Shown here piece after piece: positions 6,424-8,317 of a stretch of DNA of 8,317 bases. Made by a program: the position numbers and the translations under genes. The notes beneath the pieces are model-generated. The model saw only the letters and a program-made list of their open reading frames with translations. It was not told the DNA's origin and made no database searches. Location of the stretch: NCBI GenBank assembly GCA_029260195.1, contig JAJDDS010000556.1:1-8317 (forward strand), written 5' to 3'. Position 1 is the stretch's first letter. Each line of letters opens with the position of its first letter. The stretch is from Phycisphaerae bacterium (GTDB taxonomy: Bacteria > Planctomycetota > Phycisphaerae > UBA1845).

Positions 6424-7764
6424 TTATAAAGCCAACCAAACAAGAAGCACCACGATGGCGATGCCTGCGACCAGCGCGGCCCACAGGGTCATGCGCACCT
6501 TGCGGTCCTGCCTCTCAGCCTGGCGTACAGCCTGGGCGTAGGGAATGCGCGAAAACGATATCATCGAGTAGAGCGGCAGGAAACTAGGGAAGAGCCGGTG
6601 CAACGCGCGCTCACGTCTCTTCTTGCGCAGAAACCTCGGCGAACCGACATGGTCGCGCATCTCGACGAAATTGCTGATCGCCAGGTTCGATATCGCGTCG
6701 GCGTTGTCTTTGCGCATCTCGTTGTACCTGCCGAACACGCGCTCCCAGTCGGGGCTATGCTTGCCGATGCAGTCCATCAGGGCTTCGCAGTCCTCGAACC
6801 CGCAGTTGATCCCCTGTCCGTAGAACGGGACCACCGCGTGGGCGGCGTCGCCGATCAGCACGATCTTGTCGCGAACGTACCAGGGGTCGCATCGCACGGT
6901 GACGAGGCTGCTGGTGGGGTCGCGTTTGTAGTCGTCGACCAACGTCGGCATCAGCGGGACGGCGTCTGGGAACTCGCGTTCGAAATGGGATCGGATCTGA
7001 TCGTCCGTTCTCAGCGCGTCGAAGCTCATCGGTCCGTCGAGCGGCCAGAACAGCGTGCAGGTAAACGACCCGTCGTGGTTGGGGAGCGCGATCATCATGA
7101 ACGACCGTCGCGGCCAGATGTGCAGGGCGTTCCTGTCCATCTGATGCACCCCGCCTGGCCCGGGCGGAATGGTCAGCTCCTTGTATCCGTGCTCGAGGTA
7201 GTACTGCTGGTAGTTGAACCGATCCTGTCGCTGCATCGAAGCTCGAACGGCTGAGAACGCCCCGTCGGCGCCGATGACAATGTCCCCGTTGGTCTCCGAT
7301 TTCTCGAGGCTCGTCGTGGTCAGAAACTGCGCCGCCCCTGTCTGCAGGTCGACACCGTTGCACTTTTTGTCGAACAGCAGTGTCACGCCGGGGCAGCGTC
7401 CAGCCGCCTCGATCATGGCGACGTTCAGCGCGAGGCGTGAGACGGAGTTGATGTTTTCGTTTTCGTTCTTGCTGTAGGGTTGAAAAGTCAGGCGCCCGCT
7501 CGTGTCGTGCAGCATTCGCCCGCGCATGGGCACGGCTTCGCTGAGCACCGTATCGGCGAGCCCCGCCCGTTCGAGCGCGTGGATCGCCCGGTCGGAGACC
7601 GCCAGGTTGATCGATCGCCCCGCCCCGACGGTGGTCCCTCGCGGATCGCCGTGACGTTCGTAGACATCAACTTCGTGCCCGGCCTGCCCCAACAACACGG
7701 CCATCATCGACCCCGAAAGTCCCCCGCCGACGATGCTGAATCTCGGTTTCTCGTTGTCCGCCAT
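6424..7764 (-). CDS. kmo: Kynurenine 3-monooxygenase with C-terminal membrane helix
   Basis: This FAD- and NAD(P)H-dependent hydroxylase converts kynurenine to 3-hydroxykynurenine. The 446-residue protein has the Rossmann motif GGGLSG at 13-18, GAGRSINLAVS near residue 47, the KMO hallmarks LTFQPYS and HIWPRRSFMMIALPN, and the second FAD motif GDAAHAVVPFYGQGINCGFED from residue 305. After the catalytic body come basic residues (RQDRKVRM) and then a hydrophobic tail at about 426-446 (LWAALVAGIAIVVLLVWLAL). This predicts a tail-anchored protein with the enzyme in the cytoplasm. The mitochondrial enzyme of animals is also anchored by its C-terminus, whereas the soluble Pseudomonas enzyme, as I recall, is not. 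No strong Shine-Dalgarno precedes the ATG at 7764-7762. The gene starts 29 bases after kynU ends and is 121 bases from kynA, inside the same presumed operon. Confidence 0.96.
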   Translation of the reverse strand: MADNEKPRFSIVGGGLSGSMMAVLLGQAGHEVDVYERHGDPRGTTVGAGRSINLAVSDRAIHALERAGLADTVLSEAVPMRGRMLHDTSGRLTFQPYSKNENENINSVSRLALNVAMIEAAGRCPGVTLLFDKKCNGVDLQTGAAQFLTTTSLEKSETNGDIVIGADGAFSAVRASMQRQDRFNYQQYYLEHGYKELTIPPGPGGVHQMDRNALHIWPRRSFMMIALPNHDGSFTCTLFWPLDGPMSFDALRTDDQIRSHFEREFPDAVPLMPTLVDDYKRDPTSSLVTVRCDPWYVRDKIVLIGDAAHAVVPFYGQGINCGFEDCEALMDCIGKHSPDWERVFGRYNEMRKDNADAISNLAISNFVEMRDHVGSPRFLRKKRRERALHRLFPSFLPLYSMISFSRIPYAQAVRQAERQDRKVRMTLWAALVAGIAIVVLLVWLAL

Positions 7765-7793
7765 GGTGCATCAAGATCGCCGACGCGCGGCGC

Positions 7794-8317
7794 TTATGGT
7801 CTCCCAGAAAGCTCGTTCGCGAACACCCAAATGTCGTGGTAGGTGTTGTACAGGGGAACGGGGGCGGCGCGAATGACGTTCGGCTCGCGGAAATCGCACA
7901 CTACGCCCTCCGCTTGCAACGCCTTGAAACGCTCCTTGGGACGGTCGTGGGACAGGATCGAGCACTGACAGCCTCGGTCAGACGGGACATCCGGGGTGAT
8001 GACCTCAATTCGATCGAACGTCCGCGCGGGATGAAGCCCGCAGCTCGGTAACCGGTTCAGAAGGAACCGCAGGTATGCTGCCATTCGCTCGGACTTGGCA
8101 CGCAGCGCGGGTATGGTCGCCTCGTCGAAAATGTCGATCGACGCTTTCACCGGCGCCATGGCCAGGATCGGCGGGTTGCTGATCTGCCAACCATCCGCCC
8201 CCACGCGCGGGATGAACTCGGGCTGAAGGTGCATCTTGAACCGCGTATCGGGATCGTTGCCCCACCAGCCCGCAAACCGCACTAGGTCGGTGTTCTGGCC
8301 GTGTCGCTCGTGCACGA
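7794..8317 (-). CDS. kynU: Kynureninase, C-terminal part (5' end beyond the window)
   Basis: This PLP enzyme cleaves 3-hydroxykynurenine (or kynurenine) to 3-hydroxyanthranilate (or anthranilate) plus alanine. About 173 C-terminal residues are visible. The Met near 8315 is internal: the family reads on through ERHG, and the PLP-binding Lys lies further upstream, outside the window. Hallmarks are RFAGWWGNDPDTRFKM, WQISNPPILAMAP and DRGCQCSI. The Ser-Asn of ISNPP matches the Ser-Asn that, as I recall, favours 3-hydroxykynurenine in the human enzyme. The Pseudomonas catabolic enzyme has other residues there. With kmo next door, the 3-hydroxylated route is the coherent reading. It is the first visible gene of the kynU-kmo-kynA-kynB run; the promoter must be upstream of the window on this strand. 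Confidence 0.94.
   Translation of the reverse strand, partial: VHERHGQNTDLVRFAGWWGNDPDTRFKMHLQPEFIPRVGADGWQISNPPILAMAPVKASIDIFDEATIPALRAKSERMAAYLRFLLNRLPSCGLHPARTFDRIEVITPDVPSDRGCQCSILSHDRPKERFKALQAEGVVCDFREPNVIRAAPVPLYNTYHDIWVFANELSGRP

Noticed and set aside
4860..6587. Long plus-strand open frame (575 codons) across kynB and kynA
   Set aside because: It is antisense to two clearly recognised enzymes. Its translation is Arg/Val/Asp-rich, has no family resemblance and reads through the palindromic repeat; this is a high-GC shadow frame.
6598..7254. Plus-strand open frame of 218 codons inside kmo
   Set aside because: It is antisense to the conserved FAD-binding region of Kmo and its translation resembles no protein family I know.

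Overview
The window is GC-rich and gene-dense. Its genes fall into two convergent blocks. Gene content (a cysteine-rich metal-efflux adaptor, a CzcA-type pump and a full tryptophan-to-3-hydroxyanthranilate kynurenine cluster) fits a Gram-negative environmental bacterium. I lean towards Planctomycetota or a similar GC-rich lineage, because I recall adaptors with this kind of Cys/His N-terminus from there. That placement is inference; there is no rRNA or other marker in the window.

Left block (+ strand, about 1-4844): a heavy-metal efflux system. The window opens inside a periplasmic adaptor (CusB/CzcB type) whose reading frame is already open at base 3. Its periplasmic N-terminus carries three copies of a C-x2-H-x6-C-x2-C module, then an Asp/His-rich stretch, then the usual lipoyl, hairpin and barrel architecture. 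After a 223-bp gap that holds a palindromic repeat comes the inner-membrane RND pump (CzcA type). The pump has an apparent single-base frameshift near codon 26: the normal N-terminus starts at 1771 in one frame and the rest of the protein runs in another. The outer-membrane channel gene is not in the window.

Right block (- strand, 8317 down to 4887): kynU (3' part only), kmo, kynA (tryptophan 2,3-dioxygenase) and kynB (arylformamidase), in transcription order. Together they convert tryptophan to N-formylkynurenine, kynurenine, 3-hydroxykynurenine and 3-hydroxyanthranilate, the usual entry to quinolinate and NAD in bacteria that lack the aspartate route. Kmo ends in a predicted transmembrane helix. 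A second copy of the same palindromic repeat lies between kmo and kynA.

The two blocks end tail to tail, 42 bp apart at 4845-4886, with no convincing terminator hairpin. The points most worth a second look are the triple Cys/His module of the adaptor, the frameshift in the pump gene, the two copies of the palindromic repeat, and the membrane tail on Kmo.
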